A stretch of DNA of 64,000 bases, from positions 1 to 64,000 of the forward strand of contig MEED01000021.1 in the NCBI GenBank assembly GCA_001724855.1. The letters run 5' to 3'. Below are positions 10,922 to 19,127 of this stretch, one piece after another; the stretch's first letter is position 1, and every line of letters starts with the position of its first letter. The position numbers and the translations under genes are program-made. The stretch comes from Lautropia sp. SCN 69-89. Its GTDB lineage: Bacteria > Pseudomonadota > Gammaproteobacteria > Burkholderiales > Burkholderiaceae_E. The notes under the pieces are model-generated. The model saw only the letters and a list, made by a program, of their open reading frames with translations, had not been told where the DNA came from and searched no databases.

Positions 10922-11599
10922 TCAGCGCAGCGGATCGGCCAGCACCGCGAGGCGGCGCTCGACGGCGGCCAGGCGCGGCGCATCGCCGCGCTCGGCGTGA
11001 ATCGCGCGCAGGTTGCGCAGCATCCTCGCCAGGATCGCCCGCGGCGCCGCGACCGCCAGCTGCGCGGGCAGCAGGCGGCTGGCCTGCCCGCGATCGCCTG
11101 CGGCATAGGGCAGCAGCCGGTACTCGAGTTCTTCCTGTGACAGCACGCGCGCCCCGGCGAACACGTCGACCACCAGTGCGCCGTCGGGCAGGTCATGGCG
11201 CACCAGGAAGTGCCCGGGAAAGCCGACCCCGCTCGCAGGCAGGCCCACCTGTTCGGCGATCTCGATGTAGAGCACCGAGAGGCTGATCGGTATGCCCAGG
11301 CGCCGCTCGATCACCCGGTTCAGGTAGCTGTTGTCGGGATCGTAGTAGTCGTTGGCGTTGCCGCGAAAGCCGAGCTGGTCGGCGAAGTGCTCGCCCAGCG
11401 CTTCGACGCGCGCCGCAGGCTGGTGCAGCGCATCGAGCCGCCGCTTCAGCGTCAGCGCGAAGCCGTCGACGCGCGCCAGCAACTCGGCCATCGGCAGGTC
11501 GGGATACGCGTCCTGCGCGATCGCCAGCGCCGCTTCGAACAGCGGCAGCGATTCGTCGCTGCGCACGAGGGCGCGCCAGTATTCGAGCGTCGCGTCCAT
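10922..11599 (-). CDS. SirB1 family transglutaminase-like protein
   Basis: A 225-residue protein of the SirB1/YchA family: an N-terminal transglutaminase-like region (about residues 1-150) and a C-terminal helical, TPR-like part. Diagnostic stretches are GFRGNANDYYDPDNSYLNRV, RRLGIPISLSVLYIEIA and GVGFPGHFLVRHD. The usual catalytic Cys is replaced in SirB1 proteins, so enzymatic activity is doubtful; they are often next to prmC. I start at ATG 11599 (MDATLEYWRALV), matching family N-termini. A longer in-frame start at 11665 lies inside the perfect inverted repeat and would add 22 unlikely residues. Confidence 0.85.
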   Translation of the reverse strand: MDATLEYWRALVRSDESLPLFEAALAIAQDAYPDLPMAELLARVDGFALTLKRRLDALHQPAARVEALGEHFADQLGFRGNANDYYDPDNSYLNRVIERRLGIPISLSVLYIEIAEQVGLPASGVGFPGHFLVRHDLPDGALVVDVFAGARVLSQEELEYRLLPYAAGDRGQASRLLPAQLAVAAPRAILARMLRNLRAIHAERGDAPRLAAVERRLAVLADPLR

Positions 11600-11653
11600 G
11601 CTCCGGTGGTCCCGGCAATTGGCGACGATCTTAGGGCGGCTCGCGCGCGCCTG

Positions 11654-11703
11654 TCTAGACACCATGGTCGCCCGCGCATTGGCGGGCGACCATGGTGTCT
11701 AGA
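11654..11703. repeat. perfect 22-bp inverted repeat with 6-bp loop
   Basis: The arms 11654-11675 and 11682-11703 are exact reverse complements, separated by GCATTG. Each arm begins or ends with TCTAGACACCATGG, so it contains two CTAG tetramers, which are rare in bacteria. It lies in the divergent spacer between the SirB1-type gene and the SDR gene and is not followed by T on either strand, so it is unlikely to be a terminator. Candidate roles are a dimer or tetramer operator, a small palindromic mobile repeat, or a cruciform. Confidence 0.85.
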
Positions 11704-11739
11704 ATGACGTTTTCTGGGCAAGGACTGCGGAGTCGATCG

Positions 11740-12504
11740 ATGAAGATTTCCGAGAACGTGGTGCTGGTCACCGGAGGCGCTTCGGGGCTGGGTGGAGCGA
11801 CGGCGAAGATGGTCGTCGACTCGGGCGGCAGCGTGCTGATCGCCGACGTCAACGCCGAACTGGGCGAGCGCTACGCGGCGCAACTGGGCGCGCGCGCGAA
11901 GTTCGCGCGCTGCGACGTCACCGCCGAGGCCGACGCGCAGTCGGCGGTGGAGGCGGCGCAGTCGATGGGCCGACTGGTCGGGCTGGTCAACTGCGCCGGT
12001 ATCGGCCCCGCGGCCAAGACGGTCGGCAAGGACGGCCCGCATCCGCTGGGCATGTTCTCGAAGGTGATCGGCATCAACCTGATCGGCACCTTCAACATGA
12101 TCCGGCTGGCCGCCGCGGCGATGACGAAGAACGAGCCGAACGGCGAAGGCGAGCGCGGCGTGATCGTGAACACCGCGTCGGTGGCCGCCTTCGACGGCCA
12201 GATCGGCCAGGCCGCCTACTCGGCCTCGAAAGGCGGCATCGTCGGCATGACCCTGCCGATCGCGCGCGACCTGTCGCGCGACGGCGTGCGCGTGGTGACG
12301 ATCGCGCCCGGCCTGTTCCTCACGCCGCTGCTCGCCGGCATGCCCAAGGACGTGCAGGAATCGCTCGGTCGCCAGGTGCCGTTTCCCCCGCGGCTCGGCC
12401 GGCCCGAGGAATATGCGCAGATGGTGGCGCACATCTTCGCCAACACGATGCTCAACGGCGAGACGATCCGGCTCGACGGCGCGATCCGGATGGCGCCGCG
12501 CTGA
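11740..12504 (+). CDS. SDR family NAD(P)-dependent dehydrogenase, 3-hydroxyacyl-CoA dehydrogenase type
   Basis: A 254-residue short-chain dehydrogenase. The nucleotide motif [10 protein letters not shown] is at about 12-21, NCAGIG at about 87-92, and the catalytic residues are Ser147, Tyr160 and Lys164 (YSASK). The layout with [14 protein letters not shown] and [14 protein letters not shown] closely resembles type 2 3-hydroxyacyl-CoA dehydrogenases (HSD17B10-like), which act on short-chain acyl-CoA or branched-chain degradation intermediates; the substrate here is inferred. I chose ATG 11740 ([13 protein letters not shown]), with AAGGA and GGAG upstream. A start at 11692 inside the palindrome is possible but adds 16 non-conserved residues. 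Confidence 0.9.
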   Translation: MKISENVVLVTGGASGLGGATAKMVVDSGGSVLIADVNAELGERYAAQLGARAKFARCDVTAEADAQSAVEAAQSMGRLVGLVNCAGIGPAAKTVGKDGPHPLGMFSKVIGINLIGTFNMIRLAAAAMTKNEPNGEGERGVIVNTASVAAFDGQIGQAAYSASKGGIVGMTLPIARDLSRDGVRVVTIAPGLFLTPLLAGMPKDVQESLGRQVPFPPRLGRPEEYAQMVAHIFANTMLNGETIRLDGAIRMAPR

Positions 12505-12559
12505 TCGCCGGACGGCGGCGGTCCTGCCCCGGGCCGTCCGCCGCGACACGACATCTGGC

Positions 12560-13900
12560 CTACGCCTCCGGCGGCATCGGCGTCACGCCGACTGCCGCCT
12601 CGATCCAGCGCCCGAGCGCGAGCAGCGACGCGTCGCCTTCGCGGCGGCCGACCACCTGCAGACCCAGCGGCAGCCCCTCGACCAGGCCGACCGGAACGCT
12701 GAGCGTGGGCAGGCCGCACAGCGAGAACGGCAGCGTCTGCCCGAGTACCGCCTCGCGCACCGTGGTGCGCCCTCGTTCGACTTCGACTTCGTCCTGCCCG
12801 CGCAGTGGCGGCAGCACCGCGCTGGTAGGCAGCACCAGCGCGTCGGCGCCGGCCAGCAGCGCGTCGAGCTGCGCGCAGGCGCGCTCGCGCACCTTCAGCG
12901 CATCGATGTAGTCGGCCGCGGCCAGCGCGCGGCCCGCCTTCAGCGCCGGCAGCACCAGTTCGGAAAAGCCGGGCGCGCCGACCGCGAGCGCGGCGCGATG
13001 CACCCATGCGGCCTCGGCGCGCACGATCGGGGTGTAGCACTCCCAGGCGAGCGTGAAGGCCGGCGCATCGACCTCGGCGAGCTCGGCACGCTCCTCGGCC
13101 AGTGTCGCCAGCACCCGCTCGAAGGCGGCGCGCACCGCCGGCTGCAGGCGCCCGGCCAACCAGGCCGCCGGCACCGCAAGCCGCGGCCGGCGCGCCGGCA
13201 CACCGTGGTCGATGCGCCGTCGAGCCATCGTTTCGAACAGCGTCGCGCAATCGTCGACGCAGCGTGCCAGCGGCCCGGCATGGTCGCAGGTCCAGGACAG
13301 GTGCAGCGCCCCGCCCAGCGGGATCGCGCCGAAGCTCGGCTTGAAGCCGGTCACGCCGCAGAACGCTGCGGGAATGCGCACCGAGCCGCCGGTATCGCTG
13401 CCGATCGCAGCCAGCCCGATCCCGGTGGCCACCGCGACCGCCGCGCCGCTCGACGAGCCGCCTGACTGACGCGCCGGGTCGAACGGGTTCTTCACGTCGC
13501 CGGTCCAGCGGTTCTCGCCGGTTGCGCCGAGCGCGATCTCGTGCATGTTGGTCTTGGCGAACACGAGCGCGCCGGCCGCGCGCAACCGGGAGACCAGCAC
13601 CGCCTCCTCGCGTTCGAGCGGCGGCAGCGGCGCGCGCGTTCCGGCCTGCAGCGGCATGCCGCGCACCGCGAACAGATCCTTGATCGACACCGGAATCCCG
13701 TGCAGCGGCCCGCGCAGCCGGCCCGCTTTCGCCTCGGCGTCGAGTTGCCGCGCCTCCTGCAGCGCCGCATCCCAGTCGACGTATGCGATCGGGTTGAGGT
13801 CGGCCGCGCGCTCGGCCTGGCGTTGCGCCGACTCGATCAGCGCCTGCGCGCTCGAAGTGCCGCGCGCAATCGATTCGACGGTCTCGACGACAGTGGCCAT
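12560..13900 (-). CDS. amidase signature family protein
   Basis: A 446-residue amidase-signature enzyme. The Ser-cisSer-Lys triad is visible: Lys74 in PVSIKDLF, Ser149 in SGGSSSGAA, and Ser173 in IGSDTGGSVRIPA. The family includes GatA, but the standalone context (no gatB or gatC) and length suggest an amide hydrolase of unknown substrate. It starts at ATG 13900 (MATVVETVESIARG); residues further upstream in frame are Arg/Pro-rich and antisense to ggt. It is divergent from ggt by 47 bp, so both promoters must overlap that short region or each other's 5' end. Confidence 0.87.
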   Translation of the reverse strand: MATVVETVESIARGTSSAQALIESAQRQAERAADLNPIAYVDWDAALQEARQLDAEAKAGRLRGPLHGIPVSIKDLFAVRGMPLQAGTRAPLPPLEREEAVLVSRLRAAGALVFAKTNMHEIALGATGENRWTGDVKNPFDPARQSGGSSSGAAVAVATGIGLAAIGSDTGGSVRIPAAFCGVTGFKPSFGAIPLGGALHLSWTCDHAGPLARCVDDCATLFETMARRRIDHGVPARRPRLAVPAAWLAGRLQPAVRAAFERVLATLAEERAELAEVDAPAFTLAWECYTPIVRAEAAWVHRAALAVGAPGFSELVLPALKAGRALAAADYIDALKVRERACAQLDALLAGADALVLPTSAVLPPLRGQDEVEVERGRTTVREAVLGQTLPFSLCGLPTLSVPVGLVEGLPLGLQVVGRREGDASLLALGRWIEAAVGVTPMPPEA

Positions 13901-13947
13901 GGCATCCGGACGCCGGAGGAAATCGAGGCCGAAGTTATCATGAACCG

Positions 13948-15798
13948 ATGCGTACGAAGGCTTCGCTTCACCGGCTCGCGGCCGCGCTGGTGCTCGCACT
14001 CGCCGGGGCCGCGGCAGCCGGCGGCACCGCGCTCGTCGCAAGCCCTCGCGCGCATGCCGAAACCTCGCGGCCGGCGCAACCGGAAGCCGCCAGCGGCTAC
14101 CGCGAGCGCGGCCACGCGCAGGCGCGCCGCTTCATGGCGGTCACCGCCCATCCGCTGGCATCGCGCGCCGCGTTCGACGTGCTCGCCGCCGGCGGCAGCG
14201 CGGTCGACGCCGCGATCGCCGCCCAGATGGTGCTGACACTGGTCGAGCCGCAATCCTCCGGCATCGGCGGCGGCGGCTTCCTGCTGCATTACGACGCGCG
14301 CGAACGCTCGGTGCGCGCCTACGACGGCCGCGAGACTGCACCCGCAGCGGCCGATGCCAACCTGTTCGTCGGCGGCGACGGCGCCCCGCTCGCCTTCTTC
14401 GAAGCGGCGGTGGGGGGCCGCTCGGTCGGCGTGCCGGGCCTGGTGCGCATGCTCGAACTCGCGCACGCGCACCACGGCAGGCTGCCGTGGGCGCAGCTGT
14501 TCGATCCCGCGATCCGCCTGGCTCGCGAGGGCTTCGAGATCGGGCCGCGGCTGCACCGGCTGCTCGAGCGCGACCGCTGGCTGCGCAACGACCCGGCGGC
14601 CGCGGCGCTTTACTACGACGCGCAAGGTCACGCCTGGGCGGTCGGGCACAGGCTGCGCAATCCGGCGCTCGCCGACACGCTGGCGCGCATCGCGGCCGGC
14701 GGCAGCCTCGCGCTGCACGCGGGCCCGGTGGCGCGCGACATCGTCGACACGGTGCGCGCGCATCCGCGCAATCCGGGTTCGCTCGGCGAGCGCGACCTCG
14801 CCTTCTACCGCGCGTTCGAACGCACGCCGCTGTGCACCGCGCATCGGCGATACCGGATCTGCGGCATGCCGCCGCCGTCGTCGGGCGCCATCGCGATCGC
14901 GCAGATGCTCGCGTACTGGCGCGCCGCGCCGCCCGGGACGCGACTGCTCTCGCCCGACGGCCATCTCGACGCCGACGGCTCGCACCGCTTCACCGAGGCC
15001 GCCCGGCTCGCCTTCGCCGACCGCGACCGCTACGTCGCCGACACCGATTTCGTCGCGCTGCCCGGCCAGCGCCCCGGCGAGCCGGTGTCCACGCTGCCCG
15101 GCACGCTGCTCGACCCCGCATACCTCGCGGCTCGCGCCTCGCTGATCGGCACGCGGTCGATGGTGCAGGCATCGCCCGGTGCGCCAGCCGGCGCCTGCGA
15201 CGACGCCGCGAGCGGCTGGAGTCCCGAACTGGCCGCCACCACGCACATGTCGATCGTCGACGCGCACGGCAACGCGGTGTCGATGACCAGCTCGATCGAA
15301 AACGCATTCGGCTCGCGCGTGCTGGTGCGCGGCTTTCTGCTGAACAACCAGCTGACCGACTTCTCGTTCGCGCCCACGCGCGACGGCAGGCCGGTCGCCA
15401 ACCGGGTGCAGCCCGGCAAGAGACCGCGCAGTTCGATGTCGCCGACGATCGTGCTCGACCGCGCCACCGGCGCGCTGGTGCTGGCGATCGGCTCGCCCGG
15501 CGGCTCCTCCATCGTGTCCTACGTCGCGCGGGTGCTGGTCGAGGTGCTCGACGACGGCATCGGGCTGCAGCGCGCGGTGTCGTCCCCGAACCTGGGCAGC
15601 CGCAACGGCCCGACGGAACTCGAGCGCGGCCGGGTCGAGCCTGCGCTCGGTGCCGCGCTGGCCGCGCGCGGCCATCCGGTGGAGTACGTGGACATGACCA
15701 GCGGCCTGCACGGCATCGCGCGCCACTGCGGCCAGCGCGGCTGCTGGCTGGAGGCCGGCGTCGATCCGCGGCGCGAAGGGCTCGCGCTCGGCCGATGA
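13948..15798 (+). CDS. ggt: gamma-glutamyltransferase
   Basis: A 616-residue periplasmic proenzyme that hydrolyses or transfers the gamma-glutamyl group of glutathione. Residues 1-37 form a signal peptide ending AHA. The large subunit carries GGSAVDAAIAAQ and SSGIGGGGF. Autocleavage is expected before Thr431 in AATTHMSIVD, the new N-terminal nucleophile of the small subunit. The substrate-binding RPRSSMSPTIVL and the GSPGGSSI loop follow. ATG 13948 is the first start for the signal peptide. The stop codon lies inside the first copy of a 17-bp tandem array, so the C-terminal ALGR is encoded by repeat sequence. It may feed periplasmic glutathione salvage. Confidence 0.93.
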   Translation: MRTKASLHRLAAALVLALAGAAAAGGTALVASPRAHAETSRPAQPEAASGYRERGHAQARRFMAVTAHPLASRAAFDVLAAGGSAVDAAIAAQMVLTLVEPQSSGIGGGGFLLHYDARERSVRAYDGRETAPAAADANLFVGGDGAPLAFFEAAVGGRSVGVPGLVRMLELAHAHHGRLPWAQLFDPAIRLAREGFEIGPRLHRLLERDRWLRNDPAAAALYYDAQGHAWAVGHRLRNPALADTLARIAAGGSLALHAGPVARDIVDTVRAHPRNPGSLGERDLAFYRAFERTPLCTAHRRYRICGMPPPSSGAIAIAQMLAYWRAAPPGTRLLSPDGHLDADGSHRFTEAARLAFADRDRYVADTDFVALPGQRPGEPVSTLPGTLLDPAYLAARASLIGTRSMVQASPGAPAGACDDAASGWSPELAATTHMSIVDAHGNAVSMTSSIENAFGSRVLVRGFLLNNQLTDFSFAPTRDGRPVANRVQPGKRPRSSMSPTIVLDRATGALVLAIGSPGGSSIVSYVARVLVEVLDDGIGLQRAVSSPNLGSRNGPTELERGRVEPALGAALAARGHPVEYVDMTSGLHGIARHCGQRGCWLEAGVDPRREGLALGR

Positions 15799-15919
15799 CA
15801 GCGCTCGGCCGATGACAGCGCTCGGCCGATGACAGCGCTCGGCCGATGACAGCGCTCGGTCGCTGATGGCGCTGGGCCGCTGATGGCGCTAGGCCGCTGA
15901 TGGCGCTGGGCCGCTGAAC
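15784..15919 (+). repeat. eight tandem 17-bp repeats at the 3' end of ggt
   Basis: Eight consecutive 17-bp units run without gaps. The first four (15784-15851) are identical, GCGCTCGGCCGATGACA. The next four (15852-15919) drift towards GCGCTGGGCCGCTGATG. The first unit contains the ggt stop codon, so the array appears to have grown by slippage from the gene's own end. A period of 17 puts each copy in a new frame. The lack of spacers rules out CRISPR. Confidence 0.95.
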
Positions 15920-16058
15920 GCGCGGCGGCACCGGCCGCGGGGCGGCACCGGGCGCGAACCCGCGATTGCCGGGGCGCGACACAGCGTGCACCATCGGCCC
16001 CTGAAGCCGCGGCCGGTGCATCATCGGCCATCGAGCAGTACATGCCGGAGAAGCAAAC

Positions 16059-16343
16059 ATGGAAAGACGCCCCCTGCGCGGCGGTCGCCTGAAGGCGGCC
16101 GGCTACGACGCACGCGAGCAGCTCCTCGAGATCGACTTCGTCGACGGTGAGCGGCGCATCTACAAGGCAGTCCCGCCCGAGGTCTGGCGGCGGCTCCTCG
16201 CCGCGCCCAATCCGGCCTCGTTCTACACGGACCGGATCGAGGAGGAATACGCGGTGACGCGCGCGCGCGCCGACGGCCGCGACGACGCGCGCTCGAAGCT
16301 CGATTCGCTTTTCGGCCCGGGCCCCGGCAAAGGCGACGCTTGA
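16059..16343 (+). CDS. KTSC domain-containing protein
   Basis: A 94-residue basic protein. Residues about 10-65 fit the KTSC fold: AAGYDAREQLLEIDFVDGER, IYKAVPPEVWRRLLAAPN and SFYTDRI. The usual lysine-tRNA-synthetase-associated serine at the domain start is not obvious. Function is unknown; some KTSC domains are fused to lysyl-tRNA synthetase. A charged, disordered tail (ARADGRDDARSKLD) ends the protein. Its TGA overlaps the TTG start of earP, so the two are probably translated together. The upstream 140 bp hold only the end of the 17-bp array and GC-rich sequence. Confidence 0.75.
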   Translation: MERRPLRGGRLKAAGYDAREQLLEIDFVDGERRIYKAVPPEVWRRLLAAPNPASFYTDRIEEEYAVTRARADGRDDARSKLDSLFGPGPGKGDA

Positions 16344-17428
16344 GCCTCGCCGCGCGCATCCTGTGCCGCGTCGTCGACAACTTCGGCGACGCCGGCGTCG
16401 CCTGGCGGCTGGCACGCCAGTTGTCGGACGAGTTCGGCTGGCAGGTCACGCTGACGATCGACCGCCCCGATCTGCTCGCCCGCTTCGGCGCCGACCCGCG
16501 CGGGGCGGTGCGGATCGAAACCTGGCCAGGCGACGATCGCGCGCGCCGCGCCGACGACGTGCTGATCGGCGCCTTCGGCGTCGAGCCGCCGCCGCCGCTG
16601 CGGGCGATGCTTGCGGGCGGAGCGCGCCGGCCGCTGTGGATCAACCTCGAATACCTGAGCGCGGAGAGCTGGATCGAAGGCTGCCACGGGCTGACGTCGG
16701 TCCGTCCCGCCGATGGCGCGATCGAGCATTTCTTCTATCCGGGATTCACCGCCGCCAGCGGCGGGCTGCTGCGCGAACGCTCGCTCGGCGCACGCCGCGA
16801 CACCTTCACCGGCTCGCCGGCGCAGCGCGATTTCCTGCAGCAGCTCGGCATTGCACCCGAGCGCGGCGAGCGGCTGGTGACGCTGTTCTGCTATCCCGAC
16901 GCTCCGCTCGCCGAATGGTTCGACGCGCTGGCCGCCGGCGCGCGCGCCCACCGGGTACTGGTGCCGCAAGGGACCGCGGAGGACGCGTTCGCGGCCTTCT
17001 TCGGCGCGCAGCCGCAGCCCGGCAAGCCGCTGCGGCGCGGCGCGCTGCAGGTGCAGCGCATCCCGTTCCTGCCGCACGACGACTACGACCGGCTGCTGTG
17101 GAGCGCCGACCTGAACTTCGTGCGCGGCGAGGACTCCTGGATCCGGGCCCACTGGGCGGCGCGCCCTTTCGTCTGGCAGCCGTACGTGCAGGCCGGGCAG
17201 GCGCACCACGTCAAGTTGCAGGCGTTTCTCGACCGCTTCGCGGCCGGCCCGGCGGTCGATGCAATGATGCGCGCCTGGAGCGGCGCCGGTGCGATCGGCC
17301 CGGCCTGGGCCGCGTTCGATGGCGCACTGCCCGCCCTCGAACCGGCCTACCGGGCGTGGTCGGCGAGCCTGGCCGCGCAGACCGATCTCGCAACGCGGCT
17401 GCTTGAATTCTGTGCCGACCGGCTATAA
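16340..17428 (+). CDS. earP: EF-P arginine rhamnosyltransferase
   Basis: A 362-residue GT-B glycosyltransferase that attaches rhamnose from dTDP-rhamnose to Arg32 of elongation factor P. The N-terminal catalytic motif CRVVDNFGDAGVAWRLARQL supplies Asp13 and Asp17, the residues shown to be essential in characterised EarP proteins. The nucleotide-sugar pocket RGEDSWIRAHWAARPFVWQ (Glu264) lies near the C-terminus. It starts with TTG at 16340 in a 4-bp overlap with the KTSC gene. The partner efp follows after 100 bp, driven by a promoter located at the end of earP. The pairing with an Arg32-type EF-P confirms the assignment. Confidence 0.95.
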   Translation: MSLAARILCRVVDNFGDAGVAWRLARQLSDEFGWQVTLTIDRPDLLARFGADPRGAVRIETWPGDDRARRADDVLIGAFGVEPPPPLRAMLAGGARRPLWINLEYLSAESWIEGCHGLTSVRPADGAIEHFFYPGFTAASGGLLRERSLGARRDTFTGSPAQRDFLQQLGIAPERGERLVTLFCYPDAPLAEWFDALAAGARAHRVLVPQGTAEDAFAAFFGAQPQPGKPLRRGALQVQRIPFLPHDDYDRLLWSADLNFVRGEDSWIRAHWAARPFVWQPYVQAGQAHHVKLQAFLDRFAAGPAVDAMMRAWSGAGAIGPAWAAFDGALPALEPAYRAWSASLAAQTDLATRLLEFCADRL

Positions 17429-17429
17429 T
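17403..17429 (+). promoter_or_regulatory. putative efp promoter inside the 3' end of earP
   Basis: A perfect TATAAT sits at 17424-17429, overlapping the earP stop codon. TTGAAT at 17403-17408 is a possible -35 with a short 15-bp spacer. Transcription would begin near 17436, leaving a leader of about 90 bases to the efp ATG. The separate promoter would allow efp to be expressed well above earP. Confidence 0.6.
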
Positions 17430-17528
17430 TGACGGTTACCCGGAATCCGGGCCCTGGAAATCCGGCTCCCCAGAATCGTTCGCGTGCATCCGCGCGCCGA
17501 CAGGAGCCACGAACCGACTGCTAGCCCC

Positions 17529-18092
17529 ATGAAAATCGCCCAGGAACTGCGCACTGGAAACGTCGTCATGATCGGCAAGGACCCGATGGTGGTCCAGAAG
17601 GCCGAGTTCAGCAAGTCCGGCCGCAACGCGTCGGTCGTGAAGATGAAGCTGAAGAACCTGCTGAACGGCTCGGCCACCGAGTCGGTCTACCGGGCCGACG
17701 AGAAATTCGAGCTGCTCGTGCTCGACAAGAAGGAGGTCACCTTCTCGTACTTCGCCGACCCGATGTACGTCTTCGTCGATGCCGACTACAACCAGTACGA
17801 AATCGAGCGCGAGAGCATGGGCGACGTGCTCAACTACATCGACGACGGCATGCCCTGCCAGGTCACCTTCTACGAAGGGCGTGCGATCGCGGTGGAGATG
17901 GACAACAGCGTGGTGCGCGAAGTCGAGTACACCGAGCCGGCGGTCAAGGGCGACACCTCGGGCAAGGTGATGAAGCCGGCCCGGATCAAGCCCACCGGCT
18001 TCGAGATTCCGGTGCCTGCGTTCGTCGAGATCGGCGATCGCATCGAGATCGACACGCGCACCGGCGAGTACCGCAGCCGCGTGAAGGCCTGA
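17529..18092 (+). CDS. efp: elongation factor P (Arg32 type)
   Basis: A 187-residue translation factor that relieves ribosome stalling at polyproline. It has three beta-barrel domains: the KOW-like N-domain (1-63), an OB domain (about 66-128) and a C-terminal domain ending [20 protein letters not shown]. The modification loop reads [13 protein letters not shown], placing Arg at position 32, the site rhamnosylated by EarP; lysine-type EF-P proteins need EpmA and EpmB instead. ATG 17529 ([13 protein letters not shown]) is the family start. A hairpin terminator follows at 18103-18125. Confidence 0.97.
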   Translation: MKIAQELRTGNVVMIGKDPMVVQKAEFSKSGRNASVVKMKLKNLLNGSATESVYRADEKFELLVLDKKEVTFSYFADPMYVFVDADYNQYEIERESMGDVLNYIDDGMPCQVTFYEGRAIAVEMDNSVVREVEYTEPAVKGDTSGKVMKPARIKPTGFEIPVPAFVEIGDRIEIDTRTGEYRSRVKA

Positions 18093-18102
18093 GCACGGCC
18101 AG

Positions 18103-18125
18103 GGCGCCCGCGCGACGCGAGCGCC
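18103..18125. terminator. hairpin terminator between efp and the response regulator
   Basis: The stem GGCGC-C-CGCG pairs with CGCG-A-GCGCC across a CGA loop, nine pairs with one internal mismatch. On the plus strand it is followed by TTCTT. It sits 10 bases after the efp stop and 4 bases before the end of the convergent response-regulator gene, so it may serve both. Confidence 0.6.
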
Positions 18126-18129
18126 TTCT

Positions 18130-18960
18130 TCAGGCGAAACTGTATTCGCCGTCGGCGCGGCGCCGCTGCGCCAGCTTCTTCAGGTGGCGCTGCACCGTGT
18201 CGCGCAGCGACTGCATCGAAACCGGCTTCACCAGGTAGCTGTTGCAGCCGGCGAGCGCGCCCCGCGCCAGGTCGAACGGCGACGAGCGGCTCGTGAGGAT
18301 CACCACCGGCATGCCGCGCAACGCACGGTTGCGCTTGATCGTCCGGGTGAGCCGGTAGCCGTCCATGTCGGGCATCACCACGTCGGCCAGCACCATCTCG
18401 TAGCGGCGCATCGCCAGCACCTCGAGCGCCTCGCGCGCACTGGCCACTGCCTCGCTGTCCAGCCCGATCTGGTGCAGCGCCAGCGAGAGCTGGCGGCGCA
18501 CCGTCGGGCTGTCGTCGACGATCAGTGCCCGCGGGCGCCGGCGCTCGCCGTGGTCGGCCACCATCAGCCCGGCCGCCACCGCCTGCGCCAGCTCGGCCTC
18601 GCGGCGCCGCTGCACCATCGCGTCGACCACGCTGTTCAGCGCGAACAGCACCTGCGCCACGAAGTTGCTCTGCAGCAGGTCGTCGCGCGGGCGCTCCGGA
18701 TCGGCGCGCCGCCCCACCCGCAGCACGGCTTCGTCTTCCAGTACCCGGCGCAGCGTGCTCGCCACCTCCGGGCCGCCGGCCACCGTCATGTCGACCAGCG
18801 CGATGTCGAACTCGCCCGGCCCGCGGGTGGGCGTGAGCGAATAGCGGTAGCGGTTGTGCCGCGCGTGGCGCAGCACGATCTCGAGCAGGCGCTGGAACTT
18901 CGTCGCGAGGCCGAACACGGCCACGCGGAACTCGGGTCTGGTGTCGGACGCCTGGGCCAT
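18130..18960 (-). CDS. response regulator with N-terminal pseudo-receiver-like domain
   Basis: A 276-residue protein. The C-terminal half (about 144-260) is a complete CheY-like receiver: Asp149/Asp150, phospho-acceptor Asp193 (ADVVMPDMDGYRL), Thr223 and Lys245 (YLVKPVS). The N-terminal 115 residues (RVAVFGLATKFQRLLEIVLR, FDIALVDMTV) look like a degenerate receiver without the full acidic set. No DNA-binding or enzyme output domain is present, so it probably acts by protein contact, perhaps in motility or surface sensing. I prefer ATG 18960, since AGGAG lies 9 bases upstream and a promoter places the transcript start near 18993. An alternative ATG at 18987 would leave almost no leader. Confidence 0.8.
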   Translation of the reverse strand: MAQASDTRPEFRVAVFGLATKFQRLLEIVLRHARHNRYRYSLTPTRGPGEFDIALVDMTVAGGPEVASTLRRVLEDEAVLRVGRRADPERPRDDLLQSNFVAQVLFALNSVVDAMVQRRREAELAQAVAAGLMVADHGERRRPRALIVDDSPTVRRQLSLALHQIGLDSEAVASAREALEVLAMRRYEMVLADVVMPDMDGYRLTRTIKRNRALRGMPVVILTSRSSPFDLARGALAGCNSYLVKPVSMQSLRDTVQRHLKKLAQRRRADGEYSFA

Positions 18961-18999
18961 CTGGTTGTTCTCCTGCGGCACGCTCATCTCCCTGGCGCG

Positions 19000-19030
19000 A
19001 TTCTACCCATCGACCCCCTCCTCATGGCAA
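19000..19030 (-). promoter_or_regulatory. putative promoter of the response-regulator gene
   Basis: On the minus strand TTGCCA (19030-19025) and TAGAAT (19005-19000) are separated by 19 bp, slightly long for sigma-70. The expected start near 18993 supports translation from ATG 18960. The surrounding 19031-19110 is AT-richer than the rest of the window and otherwise featureless. Confidence 0.4.
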
Positions 19031-19127
19031 GCATTTCTGCATGAAAAACCGTGTCGTAGCAGCAACTTAGCGGCGATTGTTGATGTTGCATCGCAAACTG
19101 TTCGCGCGGCGGCGTGCAATCGATCGT

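Noticed and set aside
11654-11703. Palindrome as a rho-independent terminator
   Set aside because: It lies upstream of both divergent genes and has no T-tract on either side.
12560-13900. Amidase as GatA of a tRNA amidotransferase
   Set aside because: gatB and gatC are absent nearby, and the sequence fits the general amidase group better.
15784-15919. Tandem repeats as a possible CRISPR array
   Set aside because: The units are contiguous, 17 bp, with no spacers, and no cas gene is present.
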